Shown: in pieces, positions 46,873 to 56,733 of the stretch
How positions within the stretch are numbered: position 1 is the stretch's first letter
How the letters are laid out: every line of letters starts with the position of its first letter
NCBI RefSeq assembly: GCF_963676665.1
Contig: NZ_OY781378.1
Span: 581,001-645,000 of the forward strand
DNA length: 64,000 bases
Source of the DNA: an uncultured Tolumonas sp.
GTDB lineage: Bacteria; Pseudomonadota; Gammaproteobacteria; Enterobacterales; Aeromonadaceae
Direction of reading: 5' to 3'
The notes under the pieces: model-generated
Database searches by the model: none
Told to the model about the DNA's origin: nothing
Seen by the model: the letters and a program-made list of their open reading frames with translations, nothing else
Position numbers and translations under genes: made by a program

Positions 46873-47673
46873 ATGAACATTACACATGATACTGATTTTG
46901 AAGGTTTAGATATTGCGATGCTGGCACTGATGGTGGCAGAAGATGTGCAAGAGCAGCCCGTATTGATCGATGGCTTGCAACGGTTACGTCAGCTGCGCAC
47001 AGCGATTCGTCCATATGTGACGGCATGTGATATCAAACAACGCCGCCAGCAATTACTGCATGCGTTTTATCATGAGCTGCAGTTTGCGGGTGACTGGGAA
47101 CATTATTATGCGGCAGAAAATTGTCTGCTGGATAATGTGTTGACCCAGCGCAGTGGCTTGCCGATCACCTTAGGTATCGTGTTAATGCATCTGGCGAACT
47201 CGGTAGAAATACCGGTACGTGGTGTCTGTTTCCCTGGTAATTTTTTACTGCTGTTTCCAGAAGATACACCGGTATTTATCGATCCGTTTACCGGTGAAGA
47301 GTGGGATGCAGCTCAGCGCTCATTAATGTTACGAGCAACGTTGGGTGATTTGACGACAATGGACAGCAAATACACCAAAGAAGCGGATCAACGTCAGATT
47401 TTATTGCGCTTATTGAGTGTCACCAAAGCCTGTATGCTCCAAAGCCGTCGTTTGCCGGAAGCGTTACGGGCCAGTGAAGTATTATTGAAAATGAACCCGG
47501 ATGATCCGTATGAAATTCGAGATCGGGGTTTAGTGTATGAACAATTAGAATGCCCGCAATTGGCGGCCAACGATTATTCATATTTTATTGAACAATGTCC
47601 GCAAGATCCGGTCGCTGCTGTGCTGAAAGTGCAGCTGGCTTTTCTGGATCATGGCGCAACAACTTTGCACTGA
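46873..47673 (+). CDS. sirB1: SirB1-family protein (transglutaminase-like with TPR)
   Basis: SirB1/YchA-type protein of 266 residues with an N-terminal transglutaminase-like fold and a C-terminal tetratricopeptide-like part (EALRASEVLLKMNPDDPYEIRDRGLVYEQL). It carries NCLLDNVLTQRSGLPITLGIVLMHLA, the family's diagnostic SGLPI region, and VRGVCFPGNFLL. Function is unsettled. The ATG at 46873 is 7 nt after the prmC stop; the frame is open from 46813, overlapping prmC. It lies between prmC and kdsA, as ychA does in E. coli. Confidence 0.88.
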   Translation: MNITHDTDFEGLDIAMLALMVAEDVQEQPVLIDGLQRLRQLRTAIRPYVTACDIKQRRQQLLHAFYHELQFAGDWEHYYAAENCLLDNVLTQRSGLPITLGIVLMHLANSVEIPVRGVCFPGNFLLLFPEDTPVFIDPFTGEEWDAAQRSLMLRATLGDLTTMDSKYTKEADQRQILLRLLSVTKACMLQSRRLPEALRASEVLLKMNPDDPYEIRDRGLVYEQLECPQLAANDYSYFIEQCPQDPVAAVLKVQLAFLDHGATTLH

Positions 47674-47681
47674 TGGAGTGA

Positions 47682-48536
<855 letters not shown>

Positions 48537-48580
48537 CTGTTAGTGGCTGGTGTTTATTAAGCTAAATAACAGCACTCTTT

Positions 48581-48607
48581 TTAAAGCCCCGAATAGGGGC
48601 TTTTTTG
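48581..48607 (+). terminator. rho-independent terminator after kdsA
   Basis: AAGCCCC pairs with GGGGCTT around GAATA, followed by a T run. Confidence 0.92.
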
Positions 48608-48642
48608 ATCCGCTCGAACACATCACAGACAAAATACATTGC

Positions 48643-48692
48643 CACAAATATAATAAGCTATGTATATTATATGTATTGCTATTATCTTTGTG
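48643..48692. promoter_or_regulatory. 50-bp inverted repeat directly upstream of marR
   Basis: CACAAATATAATAAGC (48643-48658) and GCTATTATCTTTGTG (48678-48692) are inverted copies with one mismatch and one indel, around a 19-bp AT-rich centre. The element ends 8 bp before the marR ATG and so covers its leader. It is a likely operator for the MarR protein; it could also fold in the mRNA. Confidence 0.55.
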
Positions 48693-48700
48693 TGACCCGC

Positions 48701-49171
48701 ATGAACAGTACTGACATCGCTTTTCTCTTTGGTGAAGTTGCCCGACTGACCCGAAGACGATTTAACCAACAAATGGAATCCTTCCGACTTACCCATGCGC
48801 AAAGCCGCACCTTGTTACGCTTATCGCGTTGTCAGGGGTTACGTCAGGTTGATCTGGCAAAAATACTAGAAATTCAGCCAATTACCTTGGTTAAACAATT
48901 AGATCAGCTGGTCGAGATGGGGCTGATTGAACGCCGCAATGATGAGCAAGATCGCCGGGCGTTTCGTTTATATCTGTTACCCGCAGCAGAACCGGTGCTT
49001 ACCGAGATCCGTGCTGAAGTGCAGGATCTGCAAAGCGTAATGACCCAAGATCTAACGGCGGCGCAAATTGACGCATTTGTCGAAGCACTGTTGGTGATGA
49101 AAACCAATTTGCTGAGTGACGATATCGATAATGCTCATAGTGCCATGTTGGGTAAAGAGGACAAATCATGA
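48701..49171 (+). CDS. MarR-family regulator of the adjacent efflux pump
   Basis: A 156-residue winged-helix regulator: TRRRFNQQMESFRLTHAQSRTLLRL, the recognition part LRQVDLAKILEIQPITLVKQLDQL, then the wing LIERRNDEQDRRAFRLYLL. No strong ribosome site precedes the ATG at 48701. The frame is open upstream but those residues cross the inverted repeat. It overlaps the membrane-fusion gene by 4 nt (ATGA), which points to a local repressor of the pump, like MprA or EmrR. Its ligand cannot be read from sequence. Confidence 0.87.
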   Translation: MNSTDIAFLFGEVARLTRRRFNQQMESFRLTHAQSRTLLRLSRCQGLRQVDLAKILEIQPITLVKQLDQLVEMGLIERRNDEQDRRAFRLYLLPAAEPVLTEIRAEVQDLQSVMTQDLTAAQIDAFVEALLVMKTNLLSDDIDNAHSAMLGKEDKS

Positions 49172-50235
49172 GTGAAAAACAGCCTGAAAGCACCAATTCT
49201 CGTTCTTTAAATAAATTACGTCGCTGGCTGATGTTGGGGCCTTGTTTTGTCTTATTACTGGGTGGCAGTTATTTTTATCTGAACAGTGGCCGGTATGTTG
49301 AGACCGATAACGCTTACCTGAAAAGTGACAAGATCCCACTGAGTACCGAAGTGGCCGGGCAGGTTGTTGCGTTATACGTGAAAGAAAATGTGCCGGTAAA
49401 AGCAGGGCAGCCGTTGTTCGAAATTGATCCTGCTGCCTATCAAGTCGCGTTACAAAAAGCACAAGCTGATCTGGCTAATATCCGCACTACGATTTCCGCC
49501 TTAAAAGCACAATACCAGCAGGTAGAATCACAGATCGCCCTGCAAAACACCAATTACGCCTATGCGCAAAAAGCCTATAAGCGGCAGGCGGAATTAGCCG
49601 AACGCCATTTTGTTTCTGCCTCAGGGGTGGATGATTCCAAGCAAGCGGTCGATGTGGCTTCCCAGCAATTAGTCGTATTGCGTAATCAGTTAGAACAGTT
49701 GAAACAAAATCTGGCGGGAGATCCGGCTATTGCGGTTGATGAGCATCCGCAGGTTAAAGCGGCGTTAGCGGAAGTGGCGCAGGCGAAATTAGATCTGGCG
49801 CATACCCATGTTACGGCGCCGGATTCAGGCGTGGTCAGCCAATTACCAAAACTGGGGCAGCATCTGGCGGTTGGCGCTCAGGCATTAGCCTTGATCTCAG
49901 ATAAATCGGTGTGGGTGGAGGCGAATTACAACGAAACAGATCTCACACACGTGAAATTAGGCCAAAGTGTCAATATCCATGTGGATACTTATCCTGATTG
50001 GGAAGGCAAAGGGATTGTGGAAAGCATCAGCCCAGCAACAGGGGCCGAGTTTTCAGTATTACCGGCGCAAAATTCAACCGGTAATTGGGTGAAGGTCATT
50101 CAGCGTATTCCGGTGCGGATCCGCATCAACGCGGGTCTTAATCAACCGGAGTTACGGACGGGGATGAGCGCTATCGTGGATATCGACACTGAGCACCGCC
50201 GCCATGTTCCCGGTATGGCGTGGGCACAGCAATAA
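49168..50235 (+). CDS. HlyD-family membrane fusion protein (EmrA type)
   Basis: Periplasmic adaptor of 355 residues with one N-terminal membrane helix (about 23-40). The ETDNAYLKSDKIPLSTEVAGQV lipoyl half, a coiled-coil hairpin (about 95-190), HTHVTAPDSGVVSQ as the second lipoyl half and the WVEANYNETDLTHVKLGQ barrel match EmrA. It is translated together with marR. With the next gene it makes an EmrAB-like exporter; the outer-membrane part would be TolC from elsewhere. Symbol withheld because EmrA paralogues are common. Confidence 0.88.
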   Translation: MSEKQPESTNSRSLNKLRRWLMLGPCFVLLLGGSYFYLNSGRYVETDNAYLKSDKIPLSTEVAGQVVALYVKENVPVKAGQPLFEIDPAAYQVALQKAQADLANIRTTISALKAQYQQVESQIALQNTNYAYAQKAYKRQAELAERHFVSASGVDDSKQAVDVASQQLVVLRNQLEQLKQNLAGDPAIAVDEHPQVKAALAEVAQAKLDLAHTHVTAPDSGVVSQLPKLGQHLAVGAQALALISDKSVWVEANYNETDLTHVKLGQSVNIHVDTYPDWEGKGIVESISPATGAEFSVLPAQNSTGNWVKVIQRIPVRIRINAGLNQPELRTGMSAIVDIDTEHRRHVPGMAWAQQ

Positions 50236-50253
50236 GTAACAAGGTAGGCTAGC

Positions 50254-51780
50254 ATGTCTGTCGCACTGAATCCCACAGTTCAACCCGCGCGTGTTGCGCA
50301 CCGAGGCTTGATCACGGTTGCTGTGATGCTTGCCACGGTGATGCAAACGCTGGATACCACCATCGCCAACGTCGCCTTACCGTATATGCAAGGGAGTATG
50401 GCGGCGACGCAGGATCAGATCTCGTGGGTGCTCACCTCTTACATCGTGGCGGCAGCCATTTGTACGCCGTTAAACGGTTTTTTGGTGAACCGGTTTGGAC
50501 GTAAAAGAGTATTTTTCTGGGAAGTGTTTGGGTTTACCTGTGTATCGGTATTGTGTGGTGTCGCGCAGTCGTTACCCGAGATCGTGACATTCCGTATTTT
50601 GCAGGGAATATTTGGTGCCGGTTTAGTGCCGCTGTCACAAGCGGTTCAGTTGGATGTTTATGAGCCCAAAGAACGTGGTCAGGCCATGGCGATCTGGGGT
50701 ATCGGCGTCATGGTTGGCCCAATTTTGGGGCCAACACTGGGCGGATATCTGACAGAGTTTTACAACTGGCGCTGGGTGTTTTTCATCAATCTGCCGGTGG
50801 GTATTCTGGCGTTAGTCGGGATCTGGTTGTTTGTGCCGGAAACCAAACCCAATAAAACCATCCGCTTTGATGGCCTCGGCTTTGGCTTACTGGCGATTGC
50901 CATTGGTGCGTTACAGATGTTTTTGGATCGTGGTGAATCCAAAGACTGGTTTACCTCGACAGAAATTATCGTTGAAGGCATCTGTGCCATCTTGTTTATC
51001 TATCTGTTCATTGTGCATATGTTTACGCACAAAGCGCCGTTTATTCACCCGGCCATGTTCAAAGATCGAAACTTCTGTATTGGGTTATTACTGATCTTTA
51101 TCTTAGGCGTCATGCTGCTGTCGACTGTGGCCTTGTTATCACCGTTTTTAGAAAACCTGCTGGGTTATCCGGTTTTAGCTACGGGGTTTGCCATGGCACC
51201 ACGTGGGCTCGGAACCATGTTGAGTATGAGTCTGGTCGGCCATCTGATGCGTCGGTTTGATCTGCGGACTTTATTGGTTGTCGGTTTATTAATGATGGTG
51301 GAATCATTATGGGAAATGTCGCTGTTTGATCTGAATATCACTTTCATCGATCTGTTCAGAACAGGTTTTATCCAAGGTTTTGGTATGGGGTTCGTGTTTG
51401 TACCGCTGAGCACGATGACCTTTATGACACTCGATCAGAAATATAGAAATGAAGGCACGGCAATGTATAGCTTGTTGCGCAATATCGGTAGCAGTATTGG
51501 TATTTCAATCGTGGTCACGTTGCTATCGCAAAATACGCAGGTTTTTCATTCCATTCTGGCTGAGAATACCAACGGATTTAACGCTATCTGGTTACATCAG
51601 TTGCCGACCTTATGGGATCTGAAATCGGCAAGTGGCCTTGCTTTACTGAATAAAACCATCACTCAGCAAGCCAGTTTGATCGCTTATCTGCGTGATTTCC
51701 GGTTGATGATGTTTATTACATTACTCGCTCTACCGTTGATCTTTTTATTACGTAAACGCACTCCGGCAATAACACATTAA
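50254..51780 (+). CDS. DHA2-family drug/H+ antiporter (EmrB type)
   Basis: Major facilitator superfamily transporter of 508 residues with 14 predicted helices. Family motifs are LDTTIANVALPYMQGS near the start, WVLTSYIVAAAI, GRKRVFFWEVFGF, FRILQGIFGAGLVPLSQ, and WRWVFFINLPVGI. Together with the HlyD protein it forms a tripartite efflux route for drugs or toxic organic compounds. It lies 18 nt after the adaptor gene. Its stop is 2 nt from that of the convergent histidine kinase, with no terminator between them. Confidence 0.9.
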   Translation: MSVALNPTVQPARVAHRGLITVAVMLATVMQTLDTTIANVALPYMQGSMAATQDQISWVLTSYIVAAAICTPLNGFLVNRFGRKRVFFWEVFGFTCVSVLCGVAQSLPEIVTFRILQGIFGAGLVPLSQAVQLDVYEPKERGQAMAIWGIGVMVGPILGPTLGGYLTEFYNWRWVFFINLPVGILALVGIWLFVPETKPNKTIRFDGLGFGLLAIAIGALQMFLDRGESKDWFTSTEIIVEGICAILFIYLFIVHMFTHKAPFIHPAMFKDRNFCIGLLLIFILGVMLLSTVALLSPFLENLLGYPVLATGFAMAPRGLGTMLSMSLVGHLMRRFDLRTLLVVGLLMMVESLWEMSLFDLNITFIDLFRTGFIQGFGMGFVFVPLSTMTFMTLDQKYRNEGTAMYSLLRNIGSSIGISIVVTLLSQNTQVFHSILAENTNGFNAIWLHQLPTLWDLKSASGLALLNKTITQQASLIAYLRDFRLMMFITLLALPLIFLLRKRTPAITH

Positions 51781-51782
51781 TA

Positions 51783-52931
51783 TCAGTGTGTATCGTCTGA
51801 ATCAATCACGGGCGAAAGGGGCAACCAGACGGTAAAGACAGACCCTTGTCCGGGTTCACTTTGCACATCGATGTGACCCTGATGTTTTTTGATAATACCG
51901 TAGGCGACCGATAAACCTAGACCTGTGCCGGTTCCTAAGCGTTTCGTGGTGAAGAACGGGTCAAAAATCTTGGCTTTTACCTCTGGGCTCATGCCACTGC
52001 CAGTGTCGGCAATCGAGATATACACCTGATTTTGGTGTACGCCAGTTTTTACGCGGATCTCGCCATGAATATCAATCGAATGTACGGCGTTTAACAGCAT
52101 GTTCATAAAAACCTGATTAAGTTGTGCGGGCATACAATGAACTTGCGGAATATCGCCATATTCCCGGATCACGTCAGCTTTATATTTAAGTTCATTACTC
52201 AGTATGTTGAGTGTGCTATTCAAACCATCTTGTAAATTAGCCCATTCCCAGTAATTTTCCCCGGCTCGGGAAAAATGCAGTAAGTCTTGGATGATCCGCC
52301 TGACGCGGACAGCCCCTTCTATCGAGTCTTGAAACAGCGGGCCAATATCCTCTTTCAGAAAATCGATATCGATTTCATCCCTTAATGACTGGATCTGTTG
52401 CGGCAAAACAGGATTAGCCGGTTCAGCGGATGATTTTTCATAAAGTGCAATTAGTTGAAATAGGTGGGTAAAATATCGCTGCAGCGAACTCAAATTCGAG
52501 GTGATAAACCCCATCGGATTATTAATTTCGTGGGCTATACCCGCAGCTAACTGGCCAATCGACGCCAATTTTTCAGATTGCCGTAGCTGACGATCGCTTT
52601 CTTCCAGTTTTTGAATTAACTCTTTTTGTTCTGCTTTTTCTTGCTCCAGCGCTAAAAGGACCAGTTTTCGCTCTTCAATTTCCTCCATCATTTTCCGTTG
52701 TGTATCGATGAGTTCGGCATTGATTTGCTTGTTTTTCAGTAACGCATTTTCTAACTGCTCCGTGCGGTTATGTACTTCATTTTCTAACATGACCTGTGAT
52801 TGGAAAAGACTGAAATCAGTCATTTTGTCCGAGTTTCGTGCATCGGCTTGTTTGATCAATGCGGCGATGATCTTATTTAAGCGGACAATTTCATCTTGTA
52901 AATCAATGCGGGAATGCGGCTGTTCGGTCAT
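51783..52931 (-). CDS. soluble sensor histidine kinase coupled to a FIST protein
   Basis: A 382-residue kinase without membrane helices or PAS domain. Residues 1-115 are a long coiled coil (EEIEERKLVLLALEQEKAEQKELIQKLEE). The HisKA-like part holds ASIGQLAAGIAHEINNP with phospho-acceptor His134, and the ATPase domain has an N box (NQVFMNMLLNAVHSI), DTGSGM and GTGTGLGLS. No receiver or HPt domain is attached and no response regulator is adjacent. It starts within the upstream FIST gene's stop (ATGA). The signal input is therefore expected from the FIST protein by protein contact. Confidence 0.88.
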   Translation of the reverse strand: MTEQPHSRIDLQDEIVRLNKIIAALIKQADARNSDKMTDFSLFQSQVMLENEVHNRTEQLENALLKNKQINAELIDTQRKMMEEIEERKLVLLALEQEKAEQKELIQKLEESDRQLRQSEKLASIGQLAAGIAHEINNPMGFITSNLSSLQRYFTHLFQLIALYEKSSAEPANPVLPQQIQSLRDEIDIDFLKEDIGPLFQDSIEGAVRVRRIIQDLLHFSRAGENYWEWANLQDGLNSTLNILSNELKYKADVIREYGDIPQVHCMPAQLNQVFMNMLLNAVHSIDIHGEIRVKTGVHQNQVYISIADTGSGMSPEVKAKIFDPFFTTKRLGTGTGLGLSVAYGIIKKHQGHIDVQSEPGQGSVFTVWLPLSPVIDSDDTH

Positions 52932-54073
52932 GAGCTGGCATCTCCGTGACCAAAAGCAATACCGGTACAGGTTTGATTAAGATGTAACCCGCCGAATTGC
53001 TCTCCGAAACTACTAAATCCTGACGCTTGGTTACGCACAAAAACATCACTTACCGCGGGCAATTGCTGTGTCTTCACTATATCTGTCCGTCGCAAAATAC
53101 AGTCGCACACCAGCGTCAGTGATATATCACCGAGTGCGGTTTGCAGTTTTTCAAATTGCTGATCTAGGTCTGTAGTCAGGTTGACGCTATTTGCAACCCG
53201 TAACACGACACCTTCATCGATAGCACAATAAAGCTGTAAGCTACCATCAGCATGCATTTTTTGGATCGAACGAACGTATTCATTGCCATTCATTTTGATA
53301 ACAACCGGCGACGCTGCGAAAACTTGCGCATTAAGTTGTTCAACAGAACAGCCAATTTGCTGTGCATAAACATGGGCTGCGGGTAATCCATTGAGCTCTA
53401 TGATTGTCCGGTTAACAATGTCTGCGGCCGTCACAACCAGTGGATCACTGGTACCGGAAAAGTGTTGTGTTTTAAACAAACGGAATTGCCGGTTTGTGTT
53501 AAATAAAATTAATACACAGCTATTTTCTAAAAACTTCCCACGATGAAAGGTATAGGTGTGAGCAAACTGTAAGTTATCAGCGGCAGAACCACCAAATAGA
53601 GGAATGCGCCCTAAGACCTTCTGAAAACAATGACTAATTAACTCTTCTTTTTTCGACAAGCCATCAATCAGTTGCATGGCAAAAGAGTAACGGTTGTGGC
53701 TATCTTGCGCTAATGAGGTTAATTGCGGCACTAAATTTTGTACAAACTGTGTGCCCTTTGTTTCACTGAAATCAGACAGTTGATTGAGTGAGCCGCTCAC
53801 AACATCAAACTCATCTTTGGGAAATAAAACCGCAGTTAACGAGTGTTCTAAATAACCTTCCGGTCCGATTTCTCCCGCAGCAGTACAGCCAACCACCTGA
53901 ATATCAGGGAATAAAGTATTAAAGCTCTCAGCTAATTGTTGTAAATCATAAGAACAAGAACAGAAAAACAAAATCAGGCTGGCAGGCGAACCATTACGAA
54001 ACTGCTCTTTCAGCTCGGTAACCGCTGTTTGTGCATCGGGAGAATGGGATTGTGCCCGTAATATTTCGCTCAT
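52928..54073 (-). CDS. FIST-domain sensory protein, NosP-like
   Basis: A 381-residue protein with FIST_N (about 10-215: ILFFCSCSYDLQQLAESFNTLFP, VGCTAAGEIGPEGY, AMQLIDGLSKKEEL, LFGGSAADNL) and FIST_C (about 220-375: DCILRR, GFSSFGEQFGG, LNQTCTGIAFGHG). FIST proteins paired with kinases include NosP, a haem-based nitric-oxide sensor beside NahK in Pseudomonas and beside VpsS in Vibrio. I cannot confirm haem binding. The ATG at 54073 follows an AGGA; an upstream ATG would add hydrophobic residues that look spurious. The stop overlaps the kinase start. Confidence 0.83.
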   Translation of the reverse strand: MSEILRAQSHSPDAQTAVTELKEQFRNGSPASLILFFCSCSYDLQQLAESFNTLFPDIQVVGCTAAGEIGPEGYLEHSLTAVLFPKDEFDVVSGSLNQLSDFSETKGTQFVQNLVPQLTSLAQDSHNRYSFAMQLIDGLSKKEELISHCFQKVLGRIPLFGGSAADNLQFAHTYTFHRGKFLENSCVLILFNTNRQFRLFKTQHFSGTSDPLVVTAADIVNRTIIELNGLPAAHVYAQQIGCSVEQLNAQVFAASPVVIKMNGNEYVRSIQKMHADGSLQLYCAIDEGVVLRVANSVNLTTDLDQQFEKLQTALGDISLTLVCDCILRRTDIVKTQQLPAVSDVFVRNQASGFSSFGEQFGGLHLNQTCTGIAFGHGDASS

Positions 54074-54256
54074 TATTGATCCTGACCATTGTTGGATGAA
54101 TGACCTTTTCTTACTGTTTGAATGTAGCCAAGAATTGAGTAAAAAGCTGATTAAAACCAAGCCAAGAGATAAATCTGTGATAGCTCACACAGCAGTGATC
54201 CCGAAGCCCATCTGTTATCATGTATACATCTTGATTGTGTTCTGAAATGAGTTCCT

Positions 54257-55588
54257 GTGAGCCAACATCGTGTAGAAACCGACGTATTCGCAATTTTGGA
54301 TCAACAACTAAGACCCGGCCCATTACTGGTCGGGTTTAGTGGTGGTCTGGATTCCCGCGTATTACTGGAATTATTAGCTCGTTATACTCGTCAACGAACG
54401 GGCTTTTCGTTGCAGGCCGTGCATGTCCATCATGGCTTGAACCTGTTGGCCGATCAGTGGTTAAGCCATTGTCAGCAAACTTGTCAGACACTAGCGATCC
54501 CGTTCACGGCACAACGTGTTGAGCTTAAAAAACAGAGTCGTCAAAGCTTGGAAGATCTGGCTCGTCAGGCGCGTTACGCAGTGTTTCGGCAGTATTTGCC
54601 GAAAGGTGGTACTTTGCTGACGGCTCATCATCAAGATGATCAGCTGGAAACACTGCTGTTAGCACTGAAGCGCGGTTCGGGTCCAAGAGGGTTAGCTGCC
54701 ATGCCAATGGACGCTGATTTTGCGGATGGTCACTTAGTGCGCCCGCTGTTGTCTTTTAGTCGTCAGCAATTATTGGATTGGGCTATCAGTCAGCGCTTAA
54801 GCTGGATTGAAGATGACAGCAATCACGATGAGCGTTTTGATCGTAATTTTCTGCGCCAGCGGGTGATCCCATTATTGCGCGAACGTTGGCCAGAAATTGC
54901 GGTAACCGCAGCGCGTAGTGCTGCTTTATGCGCGGAACAAGAAACTTTACTCGATGAAATCGCCAAAACAGATCTGTTCGCCTGTCAGCATGTTGATGGC
55001 AGTTTACAGATTGAACGGTTGGAACGTTTGTCACCCGCACGGCGCCATCAGTTGTTGCGTTTCTGGTTACGTCAACAAACCGGCACGGTGCCATCGCACG
55101 CGCAATTACAGAAAATCTGGCCTGAAGTGGCATTAGCCCGTGCTGATGCAATGCCTGAATTAGTCTGGCAACAAGGGGTTATCCGCCGATATCAGCAGCG
55201 TTTATATCAAGTTTCCCCAATACCAGCAGCGATTTCGTCGCAAGCATTACAGATCGATATTCCCGTTCATTTAGTGAATGGTGTTTTGACGTTACAGACT
55301 GATGACGTAAGCGAAGTTCGTTTACGCATGCCGCAGTCGGACGAACAATTAACGATAGAATATGGCTTGCCAGGATCGCATAAAGCGCATCCGGTGGGGA
55401 GAGAACATTCGCGAGAGTTGAAAAAATTATGGCAGGAATATGGTGTTGCGCCTTGGCTCCGTAGCACAATGCCGGTCATCTGTTATCAGGGGAAGATTGC
55501 CGCAGTTATCGGTTTATTTGTCTGTCAGGATTATCTCTGTAAAACAGGGCATATCGGGTTAAAAATCGACTGGAACCAAAATGCCTGA
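54257..55588 (+). CDS. tilS: tRNA(Ile) lysidine synthase
   Basis: Changes C34 of tRNA-Ile2 to lysidine, allowing AUA decoding. The 443-residue protein has the PP-loop SGGLDS (28-33), VHVHHGLN, the HHQDDQLETLLLALKRGSGPRGLAAM core, RPLLSFSRQQLLDW and the linking segment EDDSNHDERFDRNFLRQRVIPLL. The C-terminal tRNA-binding region follows. The start is GTG 54257 with no strong ribosome site. It ends next to the convergent cyclase gene. Confidence 0.93.
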   Translation: MSQHRVETDVFAILDQQLRPGPLLVGFSGGLDSRVLLELLARYTRQRTGFSLQAVHVHHGLNLLADQWLSHCQQTCQTLAIPFTAQRVELKKQSRQSLEDLARQARYAVFRQYLPKGGTLLTAHHQDDQLETLLLALKRGSGPRGLAAMPMDADFADGHLVRPLLSFSRQQLLDWAISQRLSWIEDDSNHDERFDRNFLRQRVIPLLRERWPEIAVTAARSAALCAEQETLLDEIAKTDLFACQHVDGSLQIERLERLSPARRHQLLRFWLRQQTGTVPSHAQLQKIWPEVALARADAMPELVWQQGVIRRYQQRLYQVSPIPAAISSQALQIDIPVHLVNGVLTLQTDDVSEVRLRMPQSDEQLTIEYGLPGSHKAHPVGREHSRELKKLWQEYGVAPWLRSTMPVICYQGKIAAVIGLFVCQDYLCKTGHIGLKIDWNQNA

Positions 55589-55604
55589 CTTTGGCTTCAG
55601 GCAT
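55581..55604. terminator. hairpin between tilS and the cyclase gene
   Basis: ATGCCTGA pairs perfectly with TCAGGCAT around an 8-nt loop and covers the two convergent stop codons. There is no T run, so whether it ends transcription is uncertain. Confidence 0.4.
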
Positions 55605-56481
55605 CCCGGCGCAGATTTTTATTATGATACAGTTGTTCGTCGGCCTGATGATAGAGCTCTTTGGCGCTCATGCCGCTCGTCCAATTGATATAACCTAAAC
55701 TACAGCCCACATTCAGTTGTTTCAGTTCTGGATGTTGTGCCAGACGTTTTTGTAAACGAACCATAACGCGTAACGCGGTAAATTCATCTGCCGGCTGGAA
55801 CATCAGCGCAAATTCATCGCCACCCAGACGAAAGACCATATCGGTGCCGCGTACAACATCAGTCAAAAGTTCAGCAAACATTTTTAAAACACGGTCGCCA
55901 GTTGGGTGACCATGGGTGTCGTTGATCTGTTTAAAGTTATCTAAATCAACCAGCATCAATGTTAAGCCATTGGGCTGGCGATTGTTCTGCTCAATCGATA
56001 ACTGCATAGCTTCGTCAAAATGAGCGCGGTTACCCACACCGGTTAAATGATCCATCCGGCATTGCTGATCCATCTCTTCCATTTTCAGAAACAAACGTAA
56101 CGGATTAATCAATAACTGGTGTAATTGCTGCAACAGACGATGCTGATGCGGGTTCAGTTTACCAGTTAATTCGTAATCAACTTGGCCCAGCAACTGCATC
56201 TTAGGATCAAGCAGCGAGAAATGCTGTTTGTAAGCGCCACGACCGAGATTCAATATCTCAAAACGTTGTTCCATCCAGATATAAGCCATGCGGCAAACCG
56301 GCAAATGTTGGCTGGTCCAGGTGGCAAAAGATTGCAGCAGATCGGCGAGTTTTTCCTGGGTCATTAGCGTTTCCAACAGGGCTAATTTATCGCTGCTGGA
56401 GATCGGACTAAAGCCACTCACGCGGGCAAAATGCAGATCCGGGGCATGATCATATGTTGCTACAACAGATAAACCTTCCAT
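55597..56481 (-). CDS. GGDEF-domain diguanylate cyclase
   Basis: Makes cyclic di-GMP from two GTP. From the ATG at 56481 it has 294 residues (a GTG three codons upstream is possible). Residues 1-135 form an uncharacterised sensory part without membrane helices. The GGDEF domain includes MDHLTGVGNRAHFDEAM, LVDLDNFKQINDTHGHPTGD and RLGGDEFAL, all catalytic residues being present. An RGTD inhibitory site lies five residues before GGDEF, so product inhibition is expected. The 252-bp gap to proS holds AT-rich sequence and the proS terminator. Confidence 0.9.
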   Translation of the reverse strand: MEGLSVVATYDHAPDLHFARVSGFSPISSSDKLALLETLMTQEKLADLLQSFATWTSQHLPVCRMAYIWMEQRFEILNLGRGAYKQHFSLLDPKMQLLGQVDYELTGKLNPHQHRLLQQLHQLLINPLRLFLKMEEMDQQCRMDHLTGVGNRAHFDEAMQLSIEQNNRQPNGLTLMLVDLDNFKQINDTHGHPTGDRVLKMFAELLTDVVRGTDMVFRLGGDEFALMFQPADEFTALRVMVRLQKRLAQHPELKQLNVGCSLGYINWTSGMSAKELYHQADEQLYHNKNLRRDA

Positions 56482-56691
56482 ATCTTTCACCCACTTAAAA
56501 ACTAATCTTATTTTAAATAAAGCAAAAGCTATGCCTGTTTTAGATCTTTTTTTAATCTATTGATGTATAAGCTTTTTTATGGAAACGGCAGGAAGTGAGA
56601 TATTGCTGGCTGACGTTTAGCTGTCGTTTCAACAGAGAGAAAAGAAAGCGAAGAGAATAAGTTGATATCGGGAAGACATTTTTTTGACATA

Positions 56692-56718
56692 AAAAAACCG
56701 GCCATCAGAGGCCGGTTC
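56692..56718 (-). terminator. rho-independent terminator of proS
   Basis: Read leftwards, ACCGGCC pairs perfectly with GGCCGGT around TCTGAT, followed by a T run. It is 16 nt past the proS stop. Confidence 0.9.
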
Positions 56719-56733
56719 TCAATGCTGCAATTA

